Below the pieces are notes generated by a model. The model did no database searches. It saw nothing but the letters and a program-made list of their open reading frames with translations, and was not told where the DNA came from. Below are positions 23,466 to 35,580 of a stretch of 64,000 nt of DNA, in pieces. The stretch covers positions 868,001 through 932,000 of the forward strand of contig NC_037321.1 of NCBI RefSeq assembly GCF_000143535.2, given 5' to 3'. Position 1 is the first letter of the stretch, and each line of letters begins with the position of its first letter. This DNA is from Botrytis cinerea B05.10 (Eukaryota; Ascomycota; Leotiomycetes; Helotiales; Sclerotiniaceae). The position numbers and the translations under genes are program-made.

Positions 23466-23508
23466 AGAAGCAGAAGCAGAAGCAGAAGCAGAAGCAGAAG
23501 CAGAAGCG
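23466..23508. repeat. (AGAAGC)n microsatellite
   Basis: About seven tandem copies of AGAAGC. Confidence 0.9.
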
Positions 23509-23609
23509 AAAGGAAGTGGGGAGGAGTTTAAGATGGAAAAAGTAATTTGGAATTACTTTATTGGAGACGCGATGTGGGAATTGAGGGTATTGATGTTGTG
23601 GTGAGGTTG

Positions 23610-23616
<7 letters not shown>

Positions 23617-23643
<27 letters not shown>

Positions 23644-23652
23644 TGTATGTAT
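23617..23652. repeat. (GTAT)n microsatellite
   Basis: About nine tandem copies of GTAT. Confidence 0.9.
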
Positions 23653-25280
23653 ATATGTATATGCAGGTGTAGATATAGGTGTGTACCTATGTATATTACA
23701 AATTTGAAAAAAGGAAAAAGAAGGAGATGAAAAGATTGAGATATATAGCAGAATGAATATATATATAAATAGATATATCTCAACATTAATACAATACTAC
23801 TTTTACTCCTTTTAAAAGAACCTCAAATCTTCAATCAATTAGCACTTAGTATCTAGTATAGAAATCAAAAGGAATAAAATCTATTTATTATATCTTCATT
23901 ACTAAATTCTCAAGATACTCGTTATCATCATATATATAAGTTATATAAAAAGCATCACTGTATATTACATATTATATATTATATATAATTACATACCAAA
24001 CAATATAATCCAGTTCCTAAATCATATATATATATATATATACATACAACCAAAACAACCAACCAACCAACCAACCAACCAAATCATCGAATAATATTCC
24101 GCTCAGCCCTGAAATAATGGAACCCGTTCCTATCTAGCCCATTCAATCATTCCACACATCACATCACATCACATTCCCACATTCCCACTTTCCACTTTCT
24201 GCCTCGTGAATCAAACGTGCCGCCGTTGAGGGATTTTGATGGTGTGGGTGGTGGGGGAGGGAGGAGAAGATGGGATTGTGGTTGGATGGTGAAGGGGGAG
24301 GTTTGAGACATGCTGGATGGGGGGATGATGCAGGTCCCGGGCTGGTCTGGGTCTTTGGAATGTTTTTTTTTGTTTTTTTTGTTTTTTTTGTTTTTGTTTT
24401 GGGGGGGGGAGAGGGGATGGGTGAGTGGGTGTATATGGATTGTGTTTGTGATTTGATTTGGAGGTATTGTATTATTAGATGTGTATATGTGTATGTATAT
24501 ATGTATAGTTATACCTTGGATATATAATATTAATGAAATAGAATGGAATAGATTGGGTTGGTAGAGAGAGAGATAAGATACAAGTGAGTAATAAGTATGT
24601 TATACACCATAGATGTATTGACTATATTTCGCGAGGAGATTCCTTTTTGTATTCTATATGCACACATACACATGTAATATATGCAATCGTTATGTATCGT
24701 GTAGTATGATATATATACAGTATACACGAGATGAGATGAGAACACGGACTGAATCCTAATCAATGGCGTGAGCAAAAACGATCAATAATAATAGAACGTT
24801 ATCTTGAATTTCTAATAAGTGTCTTGTCAAACCCTCATCACGACATCCCTCGACACAACTCTATCGACCATGGAGATCACGATGACGACGACTCTGGTAG
24901 TCTATTACGAAATATAGGGTTGAGATGTGAAAGCATAATAGATGAAAAATGTGTTAAGCCGAGAAGGTACCTTATTAGCTGTCTCTGGGTGAAAAGTGTG
25001 AATTGTGAAAGTTTGCGTGCGGTTTGAAAGGAATCTGGTTGCTTGCTTCTCCGAGCCCCCCCCTGGTCTGGGTTTTGTTCAGACGGACTGCGCCTGGGAA
25101 GGAGCCTGGGTCAGAATGTGGAAGGGAAGGAGTGCAGAGCTCATTGGTTTGGCGTGGGAAATTGGTCATGTATTTGAAGCCTGATGCGGGAATTTTTTCA
25201 AGGGTGGGTTGGGGGTGTGAAGACGAATGGGAGGGGAGAGAAGGGGAAGGATGGTGGAGGGATGGAGGGAGGGAGGAAGG

Positions 25281-25352
25281 GATGGATGGATAGATGGATG
25301 GATGGATGGATGGATGGATGGATGGATGGATGGATGGATGGATGGATGGATG
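25281..25352. repeat. (GATG)n microsatellite
   Basis: About 18 tandem copies of GATG with one GATA variant near the start. The longest simple repeat in the window. Confidence 0.9.
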
Positions 25353-25513
25353 CAGGATTTTTGATCGGATCTGATCGGATCTGGATTTCATCGGATTGTA
25401 CTCGTATATACAGTAAGTATCATGAAGGATGCATCAAATGCAAAACCTGGAATGGGAGTGAGTGTTGGATACGAGTAGAGTAGACTTGTGCGTTATTTAT
25501 CGTGGTGGGTGGT

Positions 25514-25587
25514 GTATGATGTATGATGTATGATGTATGATGTATGATGTATAATGTATGATGTATAATGTATGATGTACGATGTAC
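25514..25587. repeat. (ATGATGT)n minisatellite
   Basis: About ten tandem units of the heptamer GTATGAT with occasional GTATAAT variants. Confidence 0.85.
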
Positions 25588-25990
25588 GGTGCACATGGAG
25601 TCTCCTCGCACTCGCAATGGAATTAATTGTCCGTGTCCGTGTCAACCTTGAGCAATGGCAAAGCACGAGGAGCGAGGAACGCATGACGAGTGGCGGCACG
25701 GATCGATATCGATAAGAACTTTTCTCCCCAAGAGAAGAAAAGAGAATGGATGGATGGAGGGATGGATGGATGGATAAACAGCCGCGTAGGTTCATTTGGG
25801 GGAGAGTTGGAAATGTACTTGCGATGGGCAGATGTGGTATGGTGTGGTTCCTGGACAGGGAATTGTTATTATACTTTCGCGGCGGGTGTCTCGAGAAAGT
25901 AATTATTGACAGATGGAAAGACTTCTTCATGACCTGTGTAAATAAACCTTGGGGAAGGGGTTCATGTTTGGGATTTTAGGATTTGGGATT

Positions 25991-26050
25991 CTACTACTTC
26001 TCAATCTACTACTTCTCAATCTACTACTTCTCAATCTACTACTTCTCATT
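25991..26050. repeat. 15-bp minisatellite, four units
   Basis: Four tandem units of CTACTACTTCTCAAT; the last unit ends CTCATT. A (CCCTT)n tract follows directly. Confidence 0.9.
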
Positions 26051-27359
26051 CTACTCCCTTCCCTTCCCTTCCCTTCCCTTCCCTCCCCCAACAAGATTCA
26101 ATCATTCAAGTCACAAGTGATACCAAACTTTAACACTCTCCCCTAGATCAAAGTCTAAAATCATTCCATCTCCCATCTCCCATCTCCCATCTCCCATCTA
26201 TCTTCCATCCCCCCCCCCCCCCAGTCCGTCCCCCAATCCCAAACGAACAAGGCCCAAAAGCGGCATCTAAATCAAAGAAAAGTTCCTAGTGCCAGTTAGC
26301 CCCGACTTAGGAGAGTGTATATCAAACCTCTAGTAACGGTAATTGTGGATATCCGTCCAGCATCCCCAAATGAAGATGGACAGAAGGGAACGCGAAAGTC
26401 TAGATGGATTGAGTAACCTGCCGGAGAGATCGTTGCTTTGGGAAAGGGAGAGAGAGAGAGAAGAGAGAATTCTAGAATGAGTTGGGCCCGGTGTTCTGGA
26501 TACGAGCAGGTAAGGTGGTGTGGTGAATCGACACTTGCACTTTATCGCCCAAGATGATGGATGCATTGATATGATGGATCATTAAATGAAAAGACGCTCC
26601 GCTGGCCCTCTGGGAGCCACTGCCGTGGAGGCAGACTAGATTTGGGTTGTTGTGGGTGTGTGGATGTATGGTATACATACATATATATTCATACATATAC
26701 TCACACACACATATATATATATATATATATACTCACTCACACATATACTCGCATACATGCTCACACACATACATATTTATATAAAAACAGATACAATGCA
26801 CACTCCCTTCCTCACTGCAAGCCAAGCATCCTCAAATCCTTTGGTGGAAGTAGTCCCTTGCCCCTCTCCTCCTCTCTAGACCCAAGATAGATATTCTTTG
26901 ATCCAACAAAGAAAAGGCCGGAGAACAGTCCCTTTTCTTCCCTCTGGCCAATTGATTCGGACGATGAGGATGATTGTCATCATAATCCATCTTTCACCGT
27001 CGCAAACTTTTTCACCGTCGCAAACTTCTTCCTCGAGAAAATCAAACGCTGGTGTGTCTGTGTCCAAGTTAATGTCCGCCCGCCACTTACGGCGTTTATC
27101 GATATCGAGACTCTGACGCTCAATGCATTATCAAATCTCGATGCTCAAAATACATTGAATCCGATCCTGGCCATATTCAACAGTAGAAACGGCTCCATAA
27201 CCGTTTGTATCCTTATCCATCCTGTGCTCCAAAGACTCTATCAGCCTGTTTCAAAGCGATACTAGAAAATCATTTCCTCAAAAAAAAGCAGAAATATACC
27301 TCATTTTGAAACTAGCCTATTACTCTTTGATCTTTGATACCACCCCTCCCTCTTTGATT

Positions 27360-27399
<40 letters not shown>
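27360..27399. repeat. (GCAA)n microsatellite
   Basis: About ten tandem copies of GCAA. Confidence 0.9.
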
Positions 27400-28171
27400 A
27401 CAAGCCGGCCGGCCAGCCTTCATCCCATTCTGTTCACACACGCTTCCCACCAACTTTTGTCAGATCATCACATACGACGCGCGCAATACATACTATAGCT
27501 TTTTTTTCCCGCCCGTCACCCCATCTATCCTCAATCTCGTATTATACTACACATAACATAACCACAAACCTTCATTCGACACTCTTTTCTCCTCTGCAGG
27601 ATTCACACCTGCTCAATCACCCCACCTTATCAGTCCCCCCTTCGTGGATGCTAGCTCGAGGCTAGCTATTTCGTAGTGTACAGTAGTGGACTCGGAGTAG
27701 CGCTTGGGGTTTTATCGCCGCCATAAAGAAAGTTGGAAGGGTTGCATCGAGAAAAGGAAAAGGAAAAGTCACGGAAAGCTATTCAAGAAACCAGCAGAGG
27801 AAGCAGAAGCAGCAGCAGGAGAAGAAGAAGTAGGAGAAGAAGAAGAAAAAGAAGCAAGAGCAATCGACGATATCTATCCATAATATTATTTACATCCACT
27901 CTCGTCGACAATCATAACTGCTGCCCTCGACATCAACCATCGCAAAATCCAAAGGCTTTTCTTACTTTCCCTTCCTTCTATTGACTGTCCATTCATTCTT
28001 TCATTCAATCACCCTTTCTCTCATTTGCCTACCTGGCTGGCACTCTCGAGGAGTACGACATAACGATAAACCAATCTGAAGAATGAAGGTCAATAACCAC
28101 CCAAATCAGTTTGTTACTTCATCTGAGGATCTCAAAAATTCCAACTTGGGAGGAGTCATCGCTAACAGACT

Positions 28172-30181
28172 ATGTTTGTCTATCAGGCTCTTCGTAGGTC
28201 GATTAAAGGCGAAAAGCCTGATTCAAAACTTCAACATATTTCCTTAACGCCCAAATCTGCCGTCGCAATTGTCCCTCCAAAAAAGGTATGCCGAATTTCG
28301 CGTGCATGAGTCGCAACCGCATCCATTTCGCATTTCCTAACGAGCTGCAATTATTATAGGTGATCCGCGCATTGCACGATTATGAGGCACGATCAAATCA
28401 AGAATTGGGTTTCACGAGGGGCGACTTTTTTCATGTTATAGGACGAGAAAACGATACGGATTGGTATGAAGCATGTAATCCTGCAGTTCCAGATGCGAGG
28501 GGTTTGGTACCTGTTGCATACTTTCAAGCGTTAGGAAAGACTGAGCGGGACAGTGGTCAATCTCTATCAGATAAGTCGCCTATGGGTATGAAGGTGGATC
28601 ATGATTCGGGTTATTCCGACATGTCCGGTTCAGGGACACTGGCGAGTCCATCAGAGAGCGGTGGAGGTCAGAGATTTTCAAAGACAATGAAAGGCACCGG
28701 CGCGATGGTTTACGGAGTGGTTATGTACGATTTTGCGGCGGAAAGGCCCGATGAATTAGAAGCCAAGGCGGGAGAAGCAATCATCGTGATTGCTCAATCG
28801 AACCCAGAATGGTTTGTCGCGAAACCAATTGGACGACTTGGGGGTCCAGGACTAATACCGGTCGATTTCATCGAGATACGTGATATGGGCACTGGAAAAG
28901 CTGTGCCAAATGCGCAAGAGGCAGTTCAGAGGGCTGGTGTGCCAAAAGTGGAAGAATGGAAGCGAATGGCCGCCGATTACAAGAACAGTAGTATTACCTT
29001 GGGCAAATTCGAAGTGCCTAATGGTTCTTCACAACAACAGCAGCAGCAGCAGCAACAAATGCAGCAGAGCATGGAAAGAATGAGTCTGCAACAGCAAACC
29101 TCCAGGCAGAGTCAGCAGAATGGTCAAAGCTATGTATGTAACGGGACGCGAAGTTGGAAGTTCAAAACTAACACAGTATCAGGACCAACGGCAATCACAA
29201 CAAGCGAAAGCTGCTCAACCCGTCCAACAAGTTCCGCAAAATCCATATTCTACGCCTTCCAAATCTACTTCCCAATTGTACGCTCCAATGTCAGCGCGGA
29301 TACCACGATACTGTTTTGCTGAAGATAAATACTGGTTCGTTATCGAGGCTTCTCTGGAAGATGGGAGATATTGGGAGCTTTCGAGATATTACGAAGACTT
29401 TTACGATTTTCAGATTGCCCTCTTGACAGAGTTCCCAGCGGAGGCAGGAAACACTGGTACGCAGAAAAGAAGCTTGCCATATATGCCAGGACCTGTCAAC
29501 TATGTTACAGACGCGATTACCGAAGGAAGACAACATAATCTTGATGCCTATGTCAAGAGCCTCTTAACCCAGCCACCATACATCTCAAGATGCACTCTTG
29601 TTAAGCAATTCTTTGCACCTCGCGAAGGGGATTATGAGATGGATCCAAACGCAGTTGAAGAAGAATATCGTCTATCGGGTGGTTCACAACAGTCATCAAA
29701 CGATTCAAGAACACAAGCAGCATCTAGGCAATCTTCGAGAGGTGATTTGAACGGTGAAAACTATTCGAGTGGGGCACCTACTGGCTTAACTGCCGCTCCA
29801 GGTCATCAAAGAGGTCAATCGTCGTTATCAGTCAGTAATGGTCAAGGTCCAACACGTCAGACCTCATCTCTCTCTCAGCCATCTACCAACTCATTATCTC
29901 CGGGAGTCAACGTTAACGGGCAGCAACTATCTCCATCTGCTATGAAGGTCAAAATCTATTTCGGGGATGATTTGATAGCCATTCGAGTACCTACCGATAT
30001 TCAGTTCCAACAGCTTTATGAGAAGATCAGTGATCGCTTGAAGATTCCACAAGGAGATGAAATTGCACTATACTACAAAGACGAGCCTAGCGGAGAAAAG
30101 CCCAACCTGATGAGCGACAATGATTTAGACATTGCTCTACAACGGAACGATAAGCTTATTATTTACGTCGAATATCAATAG
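28172..30181 (+). CDS. BEM1: Bem1/Scd2-type polarity scaffold (SH3-SH3-PX-PB1)
   Basis: Scaffold that tethers Cdc42, its GEF (Cdc24, through PB1) and PAK kinases at growth sites. Exons 28172..28285, 28360..29133 and 29183..30181 give 628 aa. Introns are 74 and 49 nt, both with GTATG donors. SH3-1 spans about 38-96 (VIRALHDYEARSNQELGF ... RGLVPVAYF), SH3-2 about 150-208 (VVMYDFAAERPDELEA ... GLIPVDFIEI), PX about 335-450 (YWELSRYYEDFYDFQ ... SLPYMPGP), and PB1 is the last 79 residues (VKIYFGDDLIAIRV ... LIIYVEYQ). A poly-Gln tract lies between SH3-2 and PX. The 5' end is uncertain: ATG 28172 gives MFVYQALRRS, but CTATCAG at 28180-28186 could be an acceptor joined to ATGAAG at 28083, giving MKALRRS. 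Confidence 0.93.
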
Positions 30182-31786
30182 TATTATTGATCATAAATTT
30201 ATATCAACATGTATCTGGTACTGCACTGGCAACAGCGTCTCTTCCATGAACGACATGTTCTATCGCTACTTTTTCTTTTGCGCTTCCACTTTCTTAATCT
30301 GCTTCAGATGTACAGACAATTCTTTTGTAAGGGTTGGTAATAGCTGCTGGTACACTTTTTGGCAGTCGAAACCACACTCATTTTGACGCAGATCACCACC
30401 TTTTTTCTTTCTTTCTTTCTTTCTTTTTTTTTTTTCCTTTTCTTTAACAATACCATTCTTCTTACCTTTTCGTACACATTCTATCGGGGATAAGAATATT
30501 AGGGAGGCACTGGGCGTTATCATTATGGCGCTTTCTCCTTGTCACCCCTTGTTTTTCTCTTTTTAACATTTTGGGCTGCATGACGGACATACCATGGACA
30601 TTTCATTTGTTGGAGGAATTTAGTTACCAATCGATTTTTCAGTTAGGAGGAATGCAGATGGGAATGGGGACGAGGGAGCGGGGGAGGAAGAAAATAAAAA
30701 GAGATGATGATAGCGACGACCAAGTTCTTCTTTAGCGTGTGTGCATGAATACCTCAGCAGCGAGCATTTAAATATCCAATCGAATGAACTGGAGAGTTTG
30801 TAGAATTTTGAATGTGTATTGTGATGCTCATGGTGTGGTATCATATTGATATCGAAGTCTGTCATTGGCACGACGGTTCGTCAAGATGAAGTAAATTGTG
30901 AGCAAACTACTCGTAGAGCACCCGGTGAGCTTCCATGTTCACAAGCCAGCTGATACTCCAAGATTCGTAAATTAACATAACCCCTGCGAGATCTTACCTA
31001 AGAGATGAATGATCGTGCCACTTTATCTTCTTCCGAGTATCCTCCATCCCCAAACACCCCTCTCCTCTCATCTTCATTACCCCGAACTATTTAACTTTCT
31101 CCACCCAGCTTCTTATCTATCAAACGCGACGAATGAGACGAACGAGACGAAGGATAATTTGCGAGCAAATACGATCTCGATATATTTATGGGCTTTTTTG
31201 TGGCTTTGGGGAAAACTTGCGCCGATTGATTGATTGATTGTTTGTTTGTTTGATGCTCGGGGTTTGATTTGTTTGTTCCAGGGCGAGCTCGAGCTTGAAC
31301 TAACTTACTTGACCTTGACGTCGATCGCGAATCCTCCTCCACTGCGCATACGGAGGCATAGGCAACGGCAACGCTGATCGATACCCCGCACCGCAGACGC
31401 TGGAATTGTTTGGTACTTTTTGGCTGGCCGTAAGAGTTTCGGACTTCGTCGAGAAGCGTTTGCGTTTGCGTGCGAGTTTGAGTTTGAGTTTGAGTTGCTG
31501 GATTGAGCTTGGTAGAGAGAAGGGGTTTGCGATTGAGGGTACTGGGTACTGGGTACTGGGTACTGGGTAGCTACTTTAGAGTTGAGGTTCTGCGTTTGGT
31601 GATAGCGCGCAGGGGATTGCAATCGCGATTTGTGGGCTCAATTGGAGAGGTTACAAGTACAGGAATTGGTGGGAATACGTGGTTGGGATCGGAATTTGGA
31701 GGAGTGCGGTTTGGTTTGGATTGTTTGGTTCTCGAGATTTTTATTCCATTCCGCGCAAGATCGGAAGCATTCTTTTTACGTCGCAA
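30182..31786. other. Gene-free interval
   Basis: Holds T-rich 3' DNA of BEM1 (30.38-30.45 kb, CTTT repeats), a TGAT/TTGT tract near 31.21-31.25 kb and three to four copies of TACTGGG near 31.54-31.57 kb. The + strand becomes C-poor from about 31.2 kb. No gene is supported. Confidence 0.45.
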
Positions 31787-32947
31787 ATGCCACCTTTACA
31801 ACTACGACAAGAATTTCCCTCTCTAAAAGCTTTCAAGGAAGCGCTGCATGCCTGGGCGATTGAAGCACATTTCGAACCGAGGATCTTAAAAAGTGATACT
31901 GGGAGAGTGAGGGTGGGATGTAAGAGGGATCCGGGATGTCCTTTTGTGGTGAGGTGTAATTGGGAGAGGAGGGGAGGGAGAGAACCGCTGGCTAGGGTTA
32001 CGGTGTTGAGGGAGAGACATACTTGTTTGGATGATTTGGTTAGTGTTGGACATCCGGGTGCGGGGGGAGTTGTGAGGGGACAGGTTAATGGGGGGTGGGA
32101 TGGGAATGTTGGGGGGATGTCGGTAGGGATGGGGGGAGTTGGGATGGGGATACCACCTGGTATGGTGGTTGGAACTGGAGAAGGGGAAAATGGACATATG
32201 ATACCCGGAGCGAGAGTTATTGAACACAATGGAGGAGGTAGTGGAATGGCAATTTCAGGGCAAGTTCTACCTGTTCTACCGAAAGTACAGAGGAATAGCG
32301 CTAGTCGATTACCATTTCTCATGGGAATTTTGCCAAAATTAATGACGATTACGAAAGATACAGCACCAGTAGAAATTCGAGATCGTATGATGAGGGAATT
32401 TGGAGCCGAAGTACATTTACAGCAATGTAGAAGAGCAAAGACGGAGATTTTGAAGAAAGCAGGCAGTCGAGATGAAAGTAGTGGAGGACAAGGTGATGGA
32501 TTGGGGAGTGATGGAACGATCTCTGGGAATGGATCTGGGAATGGCAATGGGGGTGGAAGTGAAAATAATGGCAATGGTTTGCAAGGAAGCAATAAAATAC
32601 CGCAAAACCAGGTTCTATTCTCAGATATGAATAGTCATGGAAATGGAACAAATAACAAGGTACCCACACCCATGAATAACGGAGCGCCTCCAAATCCAAA
32701 CGCAAATAGAGTCGAGACTCCCATACCCCCAAGTACAAATCGAGCGGGTAGTAGTGGAAGTCCTCAACAATCCTTTATACTACATACCGCACAACGAATT
32801 GTAACACCGGTAATCCCGGAACAGAATGAAAGTGCATTGATGCAAGTAGGGGAACAACCGATAAGGTGTCCGTATTGTATTAATCAGAGATGGATGAGGA
32901 GTATTAAGGATGCGGTAGAGCATATGAGTATGCATGTTGTGGTTTGA
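31787..32947 (+). CDS. FAR1/WRKY-GCM1-like zinc-finger protein
   Basis: Single-exon ORF, 386 aa from ATG 31787. I preferred this to the upstream extension because the domain starts just after it. Residues about 8-80 resemble the FAR1/WRKY-GCM1 DNA-binding fold known from MULE transposase-related proteins and fungal descendants: FPSLKAFKEALHAWAIEA, VRVGCKRDPGCPFVVRCNW and, closing the Zn site, LRERHTC. The middle (about 110-330) is Gly/Asn/Pro-rich low complexity. The C-terminus has IRCPYC and, about 20 residues later, HMSMH, a possible C2H2 finger. It may be a transcription factor domesticated from a transposase; no transposase core is present. The gene lies in strongly C-poor DNA, which shapes its Gly/Val-rich middle. 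Confidence 0.6.
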   Translation: MPPLQLRQEFPSLKAFKEALHAWAIEAHFEPRILKSDTGRVRVGCKRDPGCPFVVRCNWERRGGREPLARVTVLRERHTCLDDLVSVGHPGAGGVVRGQVNGGWDGNVGGMSVGMGGVGMGIPPGMVVGTGEGENGHMIPGARVIEHNGGGSGMAISGQVLPVLPKVQRNSASRLPFLMGILPKLMTITKDTAPVEIRDRMMREFGAEVHLQQCRRAKTEILKKAGSRDESSGGQGDGLGSDGTISGNGSGNGNGGGSENNGNGLQGSNKIPQNQVLFSDMNSHGNGTNNKVPTPMNNGAPPNPNANRVETPIPPSTNRAGSSGSPQQSFILHTAQRIVTPVIPEQNESALMQVGEQPIRCPYCINQRWMRSIKDAVEHMSMHVVV

Positions 32948-35580
32948 GAATACGAGGATGGGTGGATTATGTGAGGAAAGAGGATATGTGTTGGGATAGG
33001 AGATATGAGATATGAGATATTTCAATGTCGTCCTGTTTTTAGGAAAAGGGATGGGATGGTTTGGGATTGTTTGGAGATTGTCTGGGTCGGTATGCTACTT
33101 GGATATTAGGTTTAGATGATATGTTTGAAATGATCGGATTTGAGAATATTTCACGCTGTTCAGTCGGCTTTGAACGCAGGATTTACTGAGATCTGGGGTT
33201 CTTTGAAGGCAGGTGGTTCAGTCGGTCTGTTTCTCGTCTGTAGATAGATAGAGTATTATTGGAGAGAAAGGATGATGTTCTTGGGCGTTGGTCCTGAATA
33301 TTGGTCCCAGACACTGGGACTTTTCTATCAAAGTCCTAATGAATAAGAAGTCTTATTGCCGTGGGGTGAAATTGGATGGAATGGGATGGGATAGGACGGG
33401 ATGTAAAATTCATTTCATACGAAATGTCTTGAATCTCTGATCTTTGATTGATTACAATTATGAGGTATTAGGGAAGGATAGATGAAAGTGCGATTGGGGT
33501 CGCGGGCTGTGAAATTGGTAGTTTTGGCGGGGTTTGGTGTCGGTGGTTGAGATGGATGGGAATGAAAATGGAGATGGAGATGGAGATGGATACTGATGGG
33601 CGTGCGGATAGGTATGAAGGAACTTGAGGATGGTTATGTGTTGATCTGAAGAAGCGTAGGCATTTTGATTGTTGGTTTTATATTATACCCTTTTTATGAG
33701 TAGTTGCGTAGTTGTTGAATATATGGTTTTTGGGATTTTGCTTGTTTTGGAATCTTGGGATGGGATGGGATGGGGAGAGAGTGAGTGAGTGAGTGAGTGG
33801 TATGTAGGTAGGTGTTTGTATGTCTGTATGTTTTATGTGCTTTATGTGAATGATTAATAAGTATGTATGGTGTTCTGATGTGGAATGTGAATGAGAGAGG
33901 GATTGAATGGATGTTGATTTATTTTTAATTGGGCGTTGGAGATTTGAGTAGAGGTTGGAAGTTGGATGGATGGGTGGATGGATGGGATATGCTGAGATGA
34001 GGTGAGATGGGTAGAATGAATAAATGAATAGGTAGAAGTGAGATATAGTGAGATGTAATGAAATAAAGAAGAATAAAATAGAAGATATTGAAGGATAATA
34101 TTAATCTTAGTATTTGTTTGTTTGTTTGTTGAATGAATGAATGAATGAATTGATATACGATTTGTTGATTTGTTGATTTGTTGATTGATTAAAAGAAAGA
34201 TAATTGGGAATTTGAATATATGAGATTGGAGATTGGAGATTGGAGATGGTGAGTTGGTGAGGTGATGAGGGGAATAAAAAGGGGAATAGAAAGAGGGATA
34301 GAAAGGGGGACATATAGAAGATATTAGGTGATAGATGATAGATGAGAAATAGCTAATGGATGTATAATAAAAAAAAGAAAGAAATATGTCTCTAGATACA
34401 CTAGAATGGAAAAGAAAATTCTGACTTGAGGGATTTGGAAAGTTGAGATTTCAATAGTTGAACATGAAAAATGGAAATTCTATTAATACATAGGTAGTAG
34501 TATATCGATAGGAATATATTACAGGAGCTGTCTTTATTAGAGTCATGTGGAAGTGACTAGAGATCTCTCGAGGTGGTTTAAACTAAACTTCAAATGGGAA
34601 TTTGATAAGATGATAGGTAACTAATTGCAATTCTTATAACTACTAGCTATAGTCTATATACCTACTTGTGATTCTTCAGTCGGTTACTAATCCGTTATAT
34701 GTAATAGGATATTGTTTGGAAGAGTATAGTATTAAACAATCTAAGAGAAGATCAAGAGATGCGAGTGGAAGGTTATAAATAGATAGATAGATCTATTAAT
34801 AGGTAAGTACTATACATACATACATCCAGGATATCGAGTCCTCGAACTAATAAACAGTTCAAGACTATATAACCATCTTCGAAAGAGATCCCGATAATAA
34901 TATATGAATGGAATTAATTGTCTTTATTAGATATAGGAGAATGAATGAGTACGTCGTATAGTTAGTTAGTTAGTTAGTATAGGCACAGATCGATTTCAAT
35001 ATTTCTGAATAACTTATAGGGATTATAATCAATAGATTGATTGATAGATAGATGGTCGTTGTCTAACTACTCACTCACTCACTCACACACACACACACAC
35101 TCTCTCTCTCCTAATAATTCAAACTTGTTTGTAATGATAACTACTCAGTCTGCCTGAGATCTAAACTCTTATTTACGAGGAGAGAAGAAAAATAAATATA
35201 AAAAGGATAAAAATCTATCCCTCCCCACGTGCATCAATACCAACAAATAAATTAAACAGTATCAATGATTAATAAACCTATCTACCCATCTATCTAAATA
35301 TATATATATATACATATACATCCCCACATCCACACACACACCCACATTCAAATCTCTCCTACCCCCTATTATCCCCTATCCCCTCGCTTCGCTTAACTCA
35401 GCCTACCCAACGTTAATCACCCCCTACTGTACCCACTCATTCATCTCCACTACGCGAGGGAAAAAAAAAAAAAAAAAAAAAAGATATCCATCTCCACTAC
35501 CTAGGTATCCATCACAGAGATTTCAATTTTCAATTTTTTTGATTTATAGTACCAAATCTCGGCGCCGGTATATATCAATA
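32948..35580. other. 2.6-kb gene-poor low-complexity region
   Basis: From 32.95 to about 34.4 kb the + strand is rich in G, A and T with very little C (many GATGG, GAGT and GATT runs). From about 34.9 kb it turns C-rich, with TCAC/CA repeats at 35,061-35,100 and a 20+ poly-A at 35,461-35,482. No conserved ORF. Confidence 0.5.

Larger units (their letters stand above)
20248..28171. other. 7.9-kb gene-poor, microsatellite-dense region with alternating strand skew
   Basis: No conserved coding sequence was found. Open frames here are low-complexity products of simple repeats. The + strand is G-rich and C-poor at about 20.9-22.25 kb, C-rich at 22.4-24.2 kb, G-rich at 24.2-25.9 kb and C-rich again at 25.98-26.25 kb. 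About 27.3-28.1 kb is pyrimidine-rich and may be the BEM1 promoter and 5' leader. The simple repeats are listed separately. Confidence 0.6.

Noticed and set aside
24975..25391. 138-codon frame with repeated Ile-His-Pro-Ser
   Set aside because: Produced by the GATG microsatellite read on the other strand.
25281..26060. Regular repeats considered as a CRISPR array
   Set aside because: Contiguous tandem microsatellites without unique spacers, in a eukaryotic genome.
31741..32592. 283-codon minus-strand frame, Pro-rich
   Set aside because: Antisense shadow of the Gly-rich zinc-finger gene in C-poor DNA.
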